This document shows positions 15,825-25,535 of a stretch of DNA of 64,000 nucleotides, one piece after another. The notes beneath the pieces are model-generated. The model had not been told where the DNA came from. It worked only from the letters and a program-made list of their open reading frames with translations, and did no database searches. Source of the stretch: an uncultured Rhodospirillales bacterium (GTDB taxonomy: Bacteria; Pseudomonadota; Alphaproteobacteria; Acetobacterales; Acetobacteraceae); NCBI GenBank assembly GCA_903924855.1, contig CAIYCW010000154.1, positions 18,428-82,427 on the forward strand. Direction: 5' to 3'. Within the stretch, counting starts at the first letter, position 1. Each line of letters begins with the position of its first letter. Both the position numbers and the translations under genes were made by a program.

Positions 15825-17098
15825 GCCGAGAGGGCGATCATATCGGCGCCACCCAGATAGGGGCGCAGAGGGGCCGGGATGGCGATGTTGCCGTCCGCGG
15901 TCTGGTGGTTTTCCATCAGTGCGATCAGCGCGCGGCCGACCGCCACACCCGAGCCGTTCAGCGTGTGGACATTGCCGGCCGGCTTGCCGTCCGCCCCACG
16001 ATACCGTGCGTTCATCCGGCGGGCCTGGAAGTCGCGCATGTTGGAACACGAGCTGATCTCCCGCCATGCCTGCTGGCCGGGCAGCCAGACTTCCAGATCG
16101 TGCGTGCGCGAAGAGCCGAAGCCGGTGTCGCCTGAGCAGAGCAGCAGGCGGCGATAGGGCAGTTCCAGCAGTTCGAGCACGCGCTCGGCGCAGTGCGTCA
16201 TGCGCTCATGCTCCGCCTCGGACTGGTCGGGGGCGGTGATGCTGACGAGTTCGACCTTGTAGAACTGGTGCTGGCGCAGCATGCCGCGCGTGTCGCGCCC
16301 GGCGGAGCCGGCTTCGGAGCGAAAGCACGGGCTGAGGGCGGCGGAGCGGATCGGCAGCTGGGCGCCGGCCACGATCTCGTCGCGCACATAGTTGGTCAGC
16401 GGCACCTCGGCGGTCGGGATCAGGTAGCGGCCATCGGTGGTCTTGAACAGATCCTCCTCGAATTTCGGCAGCTGGCCGGTGCCATAGGCGGTGGCGGCGT
16501 TGACCAGCAGCGGCACCTCCACCTCCTGGTAGCCGTGCTGCTCGGTGTGCAGGTCGAGCATGAACTGGCCAAGCGCGCGGGCGAGGCGGGCGAGCGGGCC
16601 GCGCAGGATGGTAAAGCGGGCCCCTGCCAGCTTGGCGGCGCGTTCGAACTCCATCAGGCCGGAGGCTTCGCCCAGCTCGAAATGCTGTTTGGCCGGAAAG
16701 TTGAGCAGAGTGGGCTCGCCCACCTGTTTGAGGGTGACATTGCCTGTCTCGTCGGCGCCATCGGGCACTGCGGCGTCGAGGATGTTGGGGAGGGCTTCGA
16801 GGATGCCCAGGATTTCGGCGTCCAGCGCGGTTGCCTTGGCGTCCGCGGTGGTGATGGCGCCGGTCAGCGCCTCGATCTGGGCGGTGAGCGGGGCCGTGTC
16901 CTCGCCGGTGCGCCGGGCGCGGCCGAAAGCCTCCGAGAGCTTCTTCTTTTCTGCCAGCATGGTCTGCTGCGAGGTCATCTCGGCGCGGCGTTCGGTGTCC
17001 AGCGCCAGGATGCGCGCCGATTGGGGCGCGAAGCCGCGCCGTGCCATGGCGCCGTCGAAGGCTTCGGGTTCGGCGCGGATCAGTTTGATATCATGCAT
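15821..17098 (-). CDS. serS: Seryl-tRNA synthetase
   Basis: Charges tRNA-Ser. 425 residues: an N-terminal coiled-coil tRNA-binding arm (about 30-100) and a class II catalytic core with motif 2 ([21 protein letters not shown]) and motif 3 ([17 protein letters not shown]). ATG 17098 begins [11 protein letters not shown], the usual start. It is followed by carbonic anhydrase with a 4-bp overlap. A large family A inverted repeat separates it from tatC upstream. Confidence 0.97.
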   Translation of the reverse strand: MHDIKLIRAEPEAFDGAMARRGFAPQSARILALDTERRAEMTSQQTMLAEKKKLSEAFGRARRTGEDTAPLTAQIEALTGAITTADAKATALDAEILGILEALPNILDAAVPDGADETGNVTLKQVGEPTLLNFPAKQHFELGEASGLMEFERAAKLAGARFTILRGPLARLARALGQFMLDLHTEQHGYQEVEVPLLVNAATAYGTGQLPKFEEDLFKTTDGRYLIPTAEVPLTNYVRDEIVAGAQLPIRSAALSPCFRSEAGSAGRDTRGMLRQHQFYKVELVSITAPDQSEAEHERMTHCAERVLELLELPYRRLLLCSGDTGFGSSRTHDLEVWLPGQQAWREISSCSNMRDFQARRMNARYRGADGKPAGNVHTLNGSGVAVGRALIALMENHQTADGNIAIPAPLRPYLGGADMIALSA

Positions 17099-17120
17099 GG
17101 TGACAGGCTCACTTCATCAA

Positions 17121-17208
17121 CGTAGGGCGGAAGAGCGCAGCGTCATCCGCCTGCGATCTCGCCGAGAAGGCCCATGGCGGATGACGGCTTCGCCTCTTCC
17201 GCCCTACG
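17121..17208. repeat. Inverted pair of family A hairpin repeats between tatC and serS
   Basis: Left arm 17121-17151 begins CGTAGGGCGGAAGAG and ends GTCATCCGCC. Right arm 17176-17208 begins GGCGGATGACGG and ends CTCTTCCGCCCTACG. They are near-perfect inverse complements over about 31 bp around a 24-bp centre, and each arm also resembles a single family A hairpin. This is the layout of paired REP/BIME units. It lies in the tatC-serS gap on the minus-strand transcript and could fold into a long RNA hairpin. Confidence 0.8.
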
Positions 17209-17215
17209 GGGCCGG

Positions 17216-18001
17216 TTACTCCTCGGCCGGCTGTTTCGGCTCGACGATGCGGGCTGCGATGATCGAGACCTCGTAGAGCAGCATCAGCGGCACGGCGAGG
17301 CCGATCTGGGTGATGACGTCGGGCGGGGCCAGGATGGCGGCGACGACGAAGTTGCCGACCACCGCGTAGCGCCGGTATTTGGCGAGGCCCTTGGAGTTGA
17401 CGATGCCCACCTTGGCCAGCAGCGACAGCGCCACCGGCAGCTGGAACGCCACCCCGAAGGCGAAGATCAGCTTCATCACCAGGTCGAGATACTCGCCCAC
17501 CTTCGGCTCCAGCTCGATCGGCAGGCCACCGGCGCCGCCCGCGTTCTGGAAGGAGGCGAAGAATTTCCAGGCCACCGGGAAGATGAAGTAATAGGCAAGG
17601 GCCGCGCCCATCACGAACAGGATCGGCGTTGCCAGCAGGAACGGCGCGAAGGCGCGTTTTTCGCTGCGATACAGGCCAGGGGCCACGAACATCCAGACCT
17701 GCCCCGCCACGATCGGGAAGGACAGGCAGGCCGCCCCGAAGAAGGCCACCTTGATATAGGTGAAGAACGCCTCGGTCAGATGTGTGTAGATCAGCCGCCT
17801 GCCGCCGCCTTGCGCCTCCAGCACGGCGGCCAGCGGTTCGGCGAGGAAGGAGAAGATGACGTCCGAGAAATGGTAGCAGACGAAGAAGGTGAGCAGCAGC
17901 GCCACCATCGACCACAGCAGCCGGCGGCGCAGCTCGATCAGGTGATCGAGCAGCGGCATCGGCGTGTCATTGATCGGGTCGTGGGCGTCTGTTCTGGACA
18001 C
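17216..18001 (-). CDS. tatC: Sec-independent (Tat) protein translocase TatC
   Basis: Multi-spanning receptor of the twin-arginine translocase. 261 residues with six hydrophobic segments. The N-terminal signature is MPLLDHLIELRRRLLWSM, with APGLYRSEKRAFAPFL and DVITQIGLAVPLMLLYE later. The longest reading starts at a GTG (18001); an internal ATG at the MPLLDHL segment is a possible start. It follows tatB by 18 bp. No tatA is seen in this window. Confidence 0.96.
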   Translation of the reverse strand: MSRTDAHDPINDTPMPLLDHLIELRRRLLWSMVALLLTFFVCYHFSDVIFSFLAEPLAAVLEAQGGGRRLIYTHLTEAFFTYIKVAFFGAACLSFPIVAGQVWMFVAPGLYRSEKRAFAPFLLATPILFVMGAALAYYFIFPVAWKFFASFQNAGGAGGLPIELEPKVGEYLDLVMKLIFAFGVAFQLPVALSLLAKVGIVNSKGLAKYRRYAVVGNFVVAAILAPPDVITQIGLAVPLMLLYEVSIIAARIVEPKQPAEE

Positions 18002-18019
18002 GGTCTACCTGTCGGTTCG

Positions 18020-18532
18020 TCAGAGATAATAGGGCCGCGGGGTCTCAGGCGGAATGAAGGCGGGCGGCTTTGGCTTCTCGGGGATGAAGTCGATCTCGGG
18101 CGGAATGAATTCGGGCTTCACCACGCCGCTTTTGTCGAGCGCCCTGCCCTGTTCGTCGAACAAGGGCGGCACGACCGGGGCGGGGATTTCGGTTGTGGTG
18201 CCGATCTCGGTGGTGACATTGGCATAGTCATAGGGTGATGCCAGCGGGTTGTCGTTCAAGGTGGCGCGCAGCGAGCCATCCGAATCGACGGCCTTCTCGA
18301 TCTCGCCCTTGATGTCGAAATTGCGCAGCTGGGTGAGCTGGTCGCGCACCTCGGAGAGATTGGCCTCGCGCACCATCTCGTCCACATGGCCCTGGAACTC
18401 GCCGGCCATCTTGCGCGCCTTCTTGACGAAGCCGGCGACGGTCTTGATGGCCGCCGGCAGGTCCTTCGGACCGATGGCGATCAGCGCAACCACGCCGACA
18501 AGGGCGATCTCGGTCCAGGCGAAGTCGAACAT
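18020..18532 (-). CDS. tatB: Tat translocase subunit TatB
   Basis: 170 residues: a short N-terminal membrane helix (MFDFAWTEIALVGVVALIAI), the GPKDLP hinge, an amphipathic helix (IKTVAGFVKKARKMAGEF), then a charged and finally proline-rich tail. The length and the Glu in the helix mark TatB rather than TatA. It sits between scpB and tatC on the same strand. Confidence 0.94.
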   Translation of the reverse strand: MFDFAWTEIALVGVVALIAIGPKDLPAAIKTVAGFVKKARKMAGEFQGHVDEMVREANLSEVRDQLTQLRNFDIKGEIEKAVDSDGSLRATLNDNPLASPYDYANVTTEIGTTTEIPAPVVPPLFDEQGRALDKSGVVKPEFIPPEIDFIPEKPKPPAFIPPETPRPYYL

Positions 18533-18610
18533 GTGGGGCTTTTTTCTCCTGGGCGGCTTGCTAGCAGGAAAGCCTGGGGTTGGGAAATACGCAGCGGGTG
18601 GTGGGGCGGC

Positions 18611-19171
18611 TCAGACCGGATCGGGGGCCGTGACGGCGGCCGGGTCGAGCAGCAGCTCGTCGCGGCGTGGCAGCTGGCGCAGATCGGCGAGGCCGAAATG
18701 GCTGAGAAAGGCGGGGGTCGTGGCCCACAGCGTGGGCCGGCCCGGCGCCTCCTTGCGGCCGGCGGGGGCGATCACGCCGATCTCCAGCAGCTGATCCATG
18801 GTGCCCTGCGACAGCGTGGCGCCGCGGATTTCCTCGATCTCGGTGCGGGTGACCGGCTGGTGGTAGGCGATGATCGCCAGCGTCTCCATCGCCACCCGCG
18901 GCAGGCGGCGCTTGACCTCCACCACCTGGCGCAGCAGCGGGGCCAGATCGAGGGCGGTGCGGAACTGAAAACCGCCGCCGATCTCGACCAGCTCCACGCC
19001 GCGGCCGTCATATTGCGCGCGCAGGGCCGTGATGATGGCGGCCAGATCGGCGAAATCCGACATCACCCGCAGCAGCGCGCTGGGCGGCACCGGCTGGGCT
19101 GCGGCGAAGATCAACGCCTCCGCCAGGCGCAGGTCCTGGGCGAAGAGGGCGGGGTCCTGGGTCTCGCTCAT
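18611..19171 (-). CDS. scpB: Segregation and condensation protein ScpB
   Basis: Winged-helix kleisin-partner that with ScpA and SMC forms the chromosome condensin. 186 residues with the pattern LAEALIFAAAQPVPPSAL, LPRVAMETLAIIAYHQPVTR and IEEIRGATLSQGTMDQLLE. The start overlaps the scpA stop by 4 bp (ATGA), so translation is probably coupled. Confidence 0.94.
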   Translation of the reverse strand: MSETQDPALFAQDLRLAEALIFAAAQPVPPSALLRVMSDFADLAAIITALRAQYDGRGVELVEIGGGFQFRTALDLAPLLRQVVEVKRRLPRVAMETLAIIAYHQPVTRTEIEEIRGATLSQGTMDQLLEIGVIAPAGRKEAPGRPTLWATTPAFLSHFGLADLRQLPRRDELLLDPAAVTAPDPV

Positions 19172-19929
19172 TTTGGCGCCTCACTGGCAAGATCGAGCAG
19201 GATGGGGCCGAACGCGCTGTCCTGGCGCAGCGCGATCTGGCCGTTGCGGGCCAGTTCCAGCCCCGCGATCAGCGTGCTGGCCATGGCACCGCGGCGTTCG
19301 ACCGGGGTTGGCGTGTGATCGGGCAGGAAGGCCATCAGATCGCTGCCCCGAGGCAGGCTGCCGAGCAGGCTGCGCAGCCGGTCCAGCGCCTGTTGCACGG
19401 TCCAGAGCGTGTGCGGCACGGGCGTGTAGATGGCCGAGCCCATGGCGCGCCTGCGGGCGGCCAGATAGGCGCGCAGCAGGCCCGCCACATCGAAGGCGTA
19501 TTGCGAGCGATCGGTCTCGATGAGGGATTCGGGAGCACCCCGCTCGAACACGTCATGGCCGAGCACGGGTTGGACGGTGAGCCATTCGGCCAGCTCGCGC
19601 ACCCGTGCGAGGTCGCGCAGCCGTGCGGCGAGGCGATCGGCCTGGTGTTCGGCCTCCTCCACCCCCTCCTCGCTGGCCGGCAGCAGCAGGCGGGATTTCA
19701 GCCAGGCGAGCCAGGCGGCCATCACCAGCCAATCGGCGGCGAGCTCCAGCCGAATGCGGCGGGCCCCTTCGATGACGGCCAGGAACTGGTCCACCAGATC
19801 AGCGATCGAGATGGTGGCGAGATCGAGCTTCTGCTGGCGGGCGAGGTCGAGCAGCAGGTCGAGCGGCCCCTCGAACCCCGCCAGATGCAGCATCAGCGAC
19901 TGCGAGCCGGACTCAGACTCCGGAGCCAT
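19168..19929 (-). CDS. scpA: Segregation and condensation protein ScpA
   Basis: Kleisin subunit of the SMC-ScpAB condensin. 253 residues. The N-terminal signature is FEGPLDLLLDLARQQKLDLA, then ISIADLVDQFLAVI and LVMAAWLAWLKSRLLLP; the C-terminal winged helix is less distinct. The annotated start overlaps the upstream M50 protease gene by 17 bp. Confidence 0.94.
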   Translation of the reverse strand: MAPESESGSQSLMLHLAGFEGPLDLLLDLARQQKLDLATISIADLVDQFLAVIEGARRIRLELAADWLVMAAWLAWLKSRLLLPASEEGVEEAEHQADRLAARLRDLARVRELAEWLTVQPVLGHDVFERGAPESLIETDRSQYAFDVAGLLRAYLAARRRAMGSAIYTPVPHTLWTVQQALDRLRSLLGSLPRGSDLMAFLPDHTPTPVERRGAMASTLIAGLELARNGQIALRQDSAFGPILLDLASEAPK

Positions 19930-20620
19930 GACCTGCCAGTCTGAGCACGAGATTGCGTGCGTGGGGCAGCACGAAGTCCAGCCAGTCCTGCACCGGGTGG
20001 ATCGGATGGGCGGTGCCGCGCGTCATCTCCGGGATGATGAACATCACCAGCATGACGATGAGAATGCCGTAGCGTTCGAGCTTGGCCCATTTCAGGGCCA
20101 GCGCCTCCGGCAGCAGCCCCACCACGATGCGCCCGCCATCGAGTGGCGGGATCGGCAGCAGGTTGAACAGGGCCAGCACGAGGTTGAACAGGATGAAATC
20201 GTCCAGGAACTCCACCGCGGGGTCGACCGCTGCGTCCGGCAGCCAGTCGAGCCCCCAGGCGGCGAGGCCTGCGAGCCAGGCGAGCAGGAAATTCGCGGCG
20301 GGGCCGGCTGCCGCCACGATCATCATGCCGCGGCGCGGGTTGGAGAAGCGCCAGGCGCCGACCGGGACCGGCTTGGCCCAGCCGAACATGAAGGCGACGC
20401 GGCCGATGGTGAGCAGCTGGGAGATCAGCAGAAATCCGGGCAGCAGGATGGTGCCGACACGGTCGATATGCACAAGCGGGTTGAGCGAGAGGCGGCCGGC
20501 CTTCTTGGCGGTGTCATCCCCCAGCGCCCAGGCGGCGTAGCCATGCGCTGCCTCGTGCAGGGTGATGGCCAGGATCACCGGCAGCACGGCGAGCACGATG
20601 GAGAGGATGGTGTCGATCAT
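19913..20620 (-). CDS. Site-2-protease-type membrane metallopeptidase (M50 family)
   Basis: 235 residues with several membrane helices. The zinc motif HEAAH is in AITLHEAAHGYAAWALGDD, and the second active-site motif is NLLPIPPLDGGRIVVGLLP. This matches the compact site-2 protease group commonly encoded next to scpA; substrates of this group are generally unknown. ATG 20620 overlaps the nagZ stop (ATGA); a longer upstream reading is rejected because it only overlaps nagZ. Confidence 0.92.
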   Translation of the reverse strand: MIDTILSIVLAVLPVILAITLHEAAHGYAAWALGDDTAKKAGRLSLNPLVHIDRVGTILLPGFLLISQLLTIGRVAFMFGWAKPVPVGAWRFSNPRRGMMIVAAAGPAANFLLAWLAGLAAWGLDWLPDAAVDPAVEFLDDFILFNLVLALFNLLPIPPLDGGRIVVGLLPEALALKWAKLERYGILIVMLVMFIIPEMTRGTAHPIHPVQDWLDFVLPHARNLVLRLAGHGSGV

Positions 20621-21606
20621 GCCAGCAGGCTGGCGCGTTCGGCGCTGGCAGCCGCGATGTCGCACGGCACCGCGCGCGCGGCCACGAAGTCCCGCGCCTG
20701 GTGCAGGCGGGCTTCGGCGGTCACGGACAAGGGTGGGCAATGTTCGAGCACCGAGCGGTTTTGCGCCACTTCGCCTGGGCAATAAAGAGCGATGTCGCAG
20801 CCGGCGCGCAGACAGGCCTGGGCGCGGTGTTCGGGCGCGCCCTGCAGCGCGTGCATCGCGAGGTCGTCGGACAGCAGCAGGCCGCCAAAGCCGATGCGGC
20901 CGCGGATCACCTCGGCGATCAGCCTGGCTGACAGCGTGGCGGGGTTGTCCTGATCCACAGCGCGATAGAGCAGATGCGCGGTCATGGCGCAGGGCAGATC
21001 GGCGTTGCGCTGGAAAGCGAGCAGATCGGCCTCGTCGATATCGGCGAGTTCGGGCAGCGCCAGATGGCTGTCGGCCAGCGCGCGGCCGTGGCCGGGCAGG
21101 TGTTTCATCACCGGGATGACACCGCCAGCGGCCAGACCCTCCGCCATGGCGCGGCCGAGCAGGGCCACGGTTTCGGGATCGGCGTCAAAGGCGCGATCGC
21201 CGATGGCGGTGGTGGCGCCGGGCACGGCACGATCGAGCACGGGGGCGCAGACCATGTCGAAGCCGAGGGCGGCACATTCGGCGCCGATCAGCATGCCGTG
21301 CAGGAAGGCGGCCCGGCGGCCGGCATGCTGGTTGCGCGCGAAGACGGCACCGATGCGCGATGCCGCGGGGTGGGCTGTGAAATGCGGCGGCCGCAGCCTT
21401 GCCACCCGCCCGCCTTCCTGATCGACGGCGATCACGGCCCCAGGCGGCAGGGCCGCGCGCAGATCGGCGGTGAGGCGGCGCAGCTGGTCGGGTGTTTCGA
21501 TGTTGCGGGCGAACAGGATCACGCCCGCGGGCGGATGCTGGGCCAACGGCGCGCGCGTCTCTGGGTCGAGCGCGGGGCCCGGCAGTCCCAGAATCGCGGC
21601 GCGCAT
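20617..21606 (-). CDS. nagZ: Beta-N-acetylhexosaminidase NagZ (GH3)
   Basis: Cytoplasmic glycosidase that removes GlcNAc from recycled muropeptides. 329 residues, one GH3 domain. Visible motifs are VIAVDQEGGRVARLRPP, the GH3/NagZ signature VMKHLPGHGRALADSH carrying the catalytic His loop, and LLLSDDLAMHAL with the nucleophile Asp. I used ATG 21606; an in-frame TTG at 21621 adds five residues. It follows the SPOR gene by 26 bp and overlaps the M50 gene. Confidence 0.93.
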   Translation of the reverse strand: MRAAILGLPGPALDPETRAPLAQHPPAGVILFARNIETPDQLRRLTADLRAALPPGAVIAVDQEGGRVARLRPPHFTAHPAASRIGAVFARNQHAGRRAAFLHGMLIGAECAALGFDMVCAPVLDRAVPGATTAIGDRAFDADPETVALLGRAMAEGLAAGGVIPVMKHLPGHGRALADSHLALPELADIDEADLLAFQRNADLPCAMTAHLLYRAVDQDNPATLSARLIAEVIRGRIGFGGLLLSDDLAMHALQGAPEHRAQACLRAGCDIALYCPGEVAQNRSVLEHCPPLSVTAEARLHQARDFVAARAVPCDIAAASAERASLLA

Positions 21607-21632
21607 CGCTGTGGCGGGCAAGCTGTGGCCGG

Positions 21633-22526
21633 TCAGGAATTGCCGACCGTGCAGCTGCCGCCCTGTGCCTTCAGCCCGGCGCAGAAACTGCCGGCGGCGG
21701 CGCGGTCGGCAAAGCCTGCCACGCGCAGGCGGTAGAAGGATTTCCCGTCATGCTCGACATGGGCGACGCTGGGCTGGCGATCGCCCAGCAGTGCTGGGAA
21801 TTTATGCGACAGGCGGCGCCATTCGGACATGGCGGCGGCTTCGGAGCCGACGGCTGCGAGTTGCACCACCGGGTGGCCGGGGGCGATTGCGGCCAGGGCT
21901 TTGCCTGGTTTGGCCGCGGCCTTGGCCTTGGCCTGGGTCGTTCCAGGGGCCGTGACAGGGGCCGTGACCGGTGCTGTGACGGTTTGGGCGGGGGTTGGTA
22001 CGGCTGCGGGCGGCGCCTCGGCGGCGGGGGCGCGGGAGGCGTTCAGCAGCGGGCGCAGCGGCGTTTCGGCCAGCGGCGCCACGCGCAGCGGTTCCGGCGC
22101 TGGGGCAGTGGCCGGCGCCTGGGATGTGGCGACCGGTGCCGGGGCCGGGGTGGCTTGTGGCATTACCGGCGGGGCGCCGGAGCGCAGCGCGCCCAAGGCG
22201 GGTGTCTCGGGCTGCGGTGCAACAACGGCCTTGCCGTCCACGCCGCCGGAGAGAATACCCTCATTGGCGCCGGCCACCTTCATGCCGCCCTGATCGACGG
22301 GCTTTTCACGCACGGGCCGGCTGTCCGCCTCAATGACGGGAACGCCCGCGCTGTGATGGCCGACCCAGGACCACAGGCTGATCAGCCCCAGCACACCGAC
22401 CGCGATGCCGGCTGCGATGATGATCATGCGTTTGGTGTTGGGCGGTGGTGCGCCGCGATATTCGCGCGGGGCGTAGCCGCGCGCGGCACCCAGGGTTGGA
22501 AACGGAATGTCCAGATCGTCGCGCAT
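21633..22526 (-). CDS. SPOR-domain cell-envelope protein
   Basis: 297 residues with three parts: a short cytoplasmic N-terminus, one membrane helix (MIIIAAGIAVGVLGLISLWSW), a long Pro/Ala/Thr-rich periplasmic linker (about 110-215), and a C-terminal SPOR domain (about 220-297; VVQLAAVGSEAAAMSEWRRL and SFYRLRVAGFADRAAAGSFC). SPOR domains bind denuded septal peptidoglycan, which fits the adjacent muropeptide glycosidase nagZ. The precise role is not known. Confidence 0.88.
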   Translation of the reverse strand: MRDDLDIPFPTLGAARGYAPREYRGAPPPNTKRMIIIAAGIAVGVLGLISLWSWVGHHSAGVPVIEADSRPVREKPVDQGGMKVAGANEGILSGGVDGKAVVAPQPETPALGALRSGAPPVMPQATPAPAPVATSQAPATAPAPEPLRVAPLAETPLRPLLNASRAPAAEAPPAAVPTPAQTVTAPVTAPVTAPGTTQAKAKAAAKPGKALAAIAPGHPVVQLAAVGSEAAAMSEWRRLSHKFPALLGDRQPSVAHVEHDGKSFYRLRVAGFADRAAAGSFCAGLKAQGGSCTVGNS

Positions 22527-22561
22527 TGCTCAGCTCCTGGCTGAGCGCGGCTGTCACCGGC

Positions 22562-24343
22562 TCAGCGCATTTCCTCGACGGGGGCTACCCCCATAATGGC
22601 CAATCCCGACCGAATCACGGCGGCCGTGGCCGCCACAAGCACAATTCGCGCACGGGTTTCATCCGGCCGGTCGTCCTGCAGGAAGCGCAGTGTGGTGTCA
22701 TCGCGGCCGCGGTTCCACAGCATATGAAAGTCGCCCGCCAAGTCATAGAGAAAAAACGCTATTCTATGCGGCTCGCGCGCAAAGGCCGCCTGTTCGACCT
22801 GGCGTGGCCACGAGGCGAGGCGGCGGATCAGCGTCATCTCGGCCGGGTTGTCGAGACTCGACAGATCGGCATCAAGAAGGGCCTGCGGCGAGACATCCAT
22901 CTTCTCGGCGGCGGCGCGCAGCACCGAGCGGCAGCGGGCATGGGCGTATTGGACGTAGAAATTCGGGTTCTCGCGGGTCTGCGCGATGGCCTGGTCGATG
23001 TCGAAATCCATCTGCGCGTCTGATTTGCGGGTGAGCATTGTGAAGCGGACGGCATCGCGCCCGACCTCCTCCAGCAGGTCGCGCAGGGTGATGAAGGTGC
23101 CGGCGCGCTTGGACATGCGGACCAGCTCGCCGCCCTTGAGCACTTTGACGATCTGGCAGAGCACGATGTCCAGCGTGGCGTTGGAATTGCCCGCCAGCGC
23201 CTTCACCGCGGCCTTCATGCGCGAGACATAGCCGCCGTGATCGGCCCCCCAGACATCGATCATGATCTGCGCGCCGCGCGCCATCTTGTCGGCGTGGTAG
23301 GCGATGTCGTTGGCGAAGTAGGTGTTGGAGCCGTCCGATTTGCGCAGCGGACGATCGACATCGTCGCCGAAGCTGGTGGCGCGGAACAGGGTCTGCTCGC
23401 GGGCCTCCCAGTCATCGGGCAGCTTGCCTTTCGGCGGTTCCAGCACGCCTTCATAGATCAGGCCCATGCCGGTCAGCGTGTCGATCACCTTGTCGGTGGC
23501 GCCTTGCCGGACCAGTTCGCGCTCGGAGCTGTAGCGGTCGAACCGGATGCCGAGCAGTTCGAGGTCTTCGCGGATGCCGTCCATCATCATGGCGAGCGCG
23601 GTTTCGCGCACGGTCTCGAACCACAAATCGGGCTCGGCGTTCTCCAGCGTGGCGGTGGCGAGGGTGGCGCCGTGCTCGGCGGCGAGGCGCTGGCCGACGG
23701 CGATCAGATATTCGCCGCCATATTGCAGTCCGCCCGGGATGCGCTCGGCGTAGTCGTCCTGCGACAGGCTGGTGCCGATGACTTCGAGGTAGCGCCAATA
23801 GGCGGCATAGGCCAGGGCTGTGACCTGGCCGCCGGCGTCGTTGATCAGATATTCCTTGGTGACGGCGAAGCCCGCCTTGGCGAGCAGATTGGCCAGGGCG
23901 TCGCCCACCACGGCACCCCGGCAATGGCCGACATGCATCGGGCCGGTGGGGTTGGCGGAGACGTATTCGACATTGACCGGAATGCCGGCACCGATGCTGC
24001 CATCGCCATAGGCCTCACCGCGGGCGAGGATCACCGGCAGCTGGGCGCGCAGGAAGGCGGGCGCCAGATGCAGGTTGACGAAGCCGGGGCCGGCCATCTC
24101 GGCGCGGTCCACCATCGGCAGTGCGGCCAGGGCGGTGGCGAGGGCGGCGCCGATCTCCTGCGGCTTGCGGCTAGCCTGCTTGCTGACCACCAGGGCTGCG
24201 TTGGTGGCCATGTCGCCATGGGTTTCGTCCTTGGTGGCCGTGACCTCGACACGGGCCAGCACCTCGGCGGGAAGCTCGGGCAGCATGGCGGCAAGGGCTG
24301 CGAGCACATGGGCGCGCAGTTCGGCGAACAGGTTTTCTTGCAT
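22562..24343 (-). CDS. argS: Arginyl-tRNA synthetase
   Basis: Charges tRNA-Arg. About 593 residues, class I enzyme. The HIGH-type motif is SANPTGPMHVGHCRGAVVGD and the KMSKS-like motif is VRMSKRAGTFITL; the N-terminal Add-1 domain and C-terminal DALR anticodon-binding domain (VQYAHARCRSVLRAA) are recognisable. ATG 24343 starts QENLFAELR; GTG 24355 is in frame just upstream. It follows dgt by about 18 bp on the same strand. Confidence 0.97.
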   Translation of the reverse strand: MQENLFAELRAHVLAALAAMLPELPAEVLARVEVTATKDETHGDMATNAALVVSKQASRKPQEIGAALATALAALPMVDRAEMAGPGFVNLHLAPAFLRAQLPVILARGEAYGDGSIGAGIPVNVEYVSANPTGPMHVGHCRGAVVGDALANLLAKAGFAVTKEYLINDAGGQVTALAYAAYWRYLEVIGTSLSQDDYAERIPGGLQYGGEYLIAVGQRLAAEHGATLATATLENAEPDLWFETVRETALAMMMDGIREDLELLGIRFDRYSSERELVRQGATDKVIDTLTGMGLIYEGVLEPPKGKLPDDWEAREQTLFRATSFGDDVDRPLRKSDGSNTYFANDIAYHADKMARGAQIMIDVWGADHGGYVSRMKAAVKALAGNSNATLDIVLCQIVKVLKGGELVRMSKRAGTFITLRDLLEEVGRDAVRFTMLTRKSDAQMDFDIDQAIAQTRENPNFYVQYAHARCRSVLRAAAEKMDVSPQALLDADLSSLDNPAEMTLIRRLASWPRQVEQAAFAREPHRIAFFLYDLAGDFHMLWNRGRDDTTLRFLQDDRPDETRARIVLVAATAAVIRSGLAIMGVAPVEEMR

Positions 24344-24361
24344 CGTTCCAGTCACTTGTGA

Positions 24362-25516
24362 TCAGCCCGAGACGGTGATGTCGGTCAGGCGGGAATGTTC
24401 GTCGAGCGCGAAGCGGTCGGTCATGCCGGCGATGTAGTCGGCCACCGCCTGGGCGGCGCGGGTGCTGCCCGGCACGTCTCCGGCACGGCCGCGCCAGTCA
24501 TCGGGCAGCAGGCTGGGCGCCTCGTGCAGCAGGGTGAAGATCTCGGTGGTCACGCGCCGCGCCTTGGCGGTCATGCGGTTGACGCGCCAGTGGCGATACA
24601 TGCGGGCGAACAGGAAATCCTTGATGACGTGATTGGCATCGGCCATGGCCGGGCTGAAGGCCACGGTGGGGCGCTTGGCGTGGCGGATGGCATCCGCGTC
24701 GGTGGGGGCGAGCTCGGTGATGCGCCGGCGGGTTTCGGCCACCAGATCGGTGATCAGCGTGTTGATCACCCGGCGCAGCGTTTCGTGGCGCAGGCGGGCG
24801 GGCGGCATGTCGAAGCTGGCGGTGCGGGCCACGGCAAGCGCGTCCTTAACCACGGGCAGGTGGGCGATGTCCTCGATGGTGAAGAGCTGGGCGCGCAGCC
24901 CGTCATCCAGATCGTGGCTGTGATAGGCGATGTCATCCGCCATGGCGGCGACCTGGGCCTCGGCGGAGGCGTAGGTGTGCAGATCGAGGCGGAACTTCTT
25001 GTCGTATTCCTCGACATAGGGCGGTGGCTTGCGCAGCGGGCCGTTGTGCTTGGCCAGGCCTTCCAGCGCCTCCCAGGTGAGGTTGAGGCCGTCGAAATCG
25101 GCGTAGCGGGATTCCAGAAGGGTGACGATACGCAGCGCCTGGGCGTTGTGGTCGAACCCGCCATGCGGCTTCATCACGGCGCGCAGCGCGTCCTCGCCGG
25201 CGTGGCCGAACGGGGTGTGGCCGAGATCATGGGCGAGGGCGAGCGCCTCGGTCAGATCCTCGTCGAGCGCAAGTTCGCGGGCGATGGAGCGGGCGATCTG
25301 GGCGACCTCGATCGAATGGGTAAGCCGGGTGCGGTAGAAATCGCCCTCGTGATTGACGAAGACCTGGGTTTTGTATTGCAGCTTGCGAAAGGCGGAGGCG
25401 TGGATGATGCGGTCGCGGTCGCGCTGCCAGGGGCTGCGCGTGGCGGCCTCCGGCTCGGGGTGCAGCCTCCCGCGGGAGGTTTCGGGCTGAACCGCCCAGG
25501 GCGCGCGCGTGGTCAT
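24362..25516 (-). CDS. dgt: dGTP triphosphohydrolase-like HD-domain protein
   Basis: Hydrolyses dNTPs to nucleoside and triphosphate; this shorter subgroup is usually called dGTPase-like. 384 residues with SPWQRDRDRIIHASAFRKLQ, FYRTRLTHSIEVAQIARSIA, the HD metal site in LAHDLGHTPFGHAGEDAL, and MADDIAYHSHDLDDGL. It heads the minus-strand run and diverges from erpA across a 65-bp gap holding an inverted repeat. Confidence 0.93.
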   Translation of the reverse strand: MTTRAPWAVQPETSRGRLHPEPEAATRSPWQRDRDRIIHASAFRKLQYKTQVFVNHEGDFYRTRLTHSIEVAQIARSIARELALDEDLTEALALAHDLGHTPFGHAGEDALRAVMKPHGGFDHNAQALRIVTLLESRYADFDGLNLTWEALEGLAKHNGPLRKPPPYVEEYDKKFRLDLHTYASAEAQVAAMADDIAYHSHDLDDGLRAQLFTIEDIAHLPVVKDALAVARTASFDMPPARLRHETLRRVINTLITDLVAETRRRITELAPTDADAIRHAKRPTVAFSPAMADANHVIKDFLFARMYRHWRVNRMTAKARRVTTEIFTLLHEAPSLLPDDWRGRAGDVPGSTRAAQAVADYIAGMTDRFALDEHSRLTDITVSG

Positions 25517-25535
25517 GCCATGCGATTACACGCTG

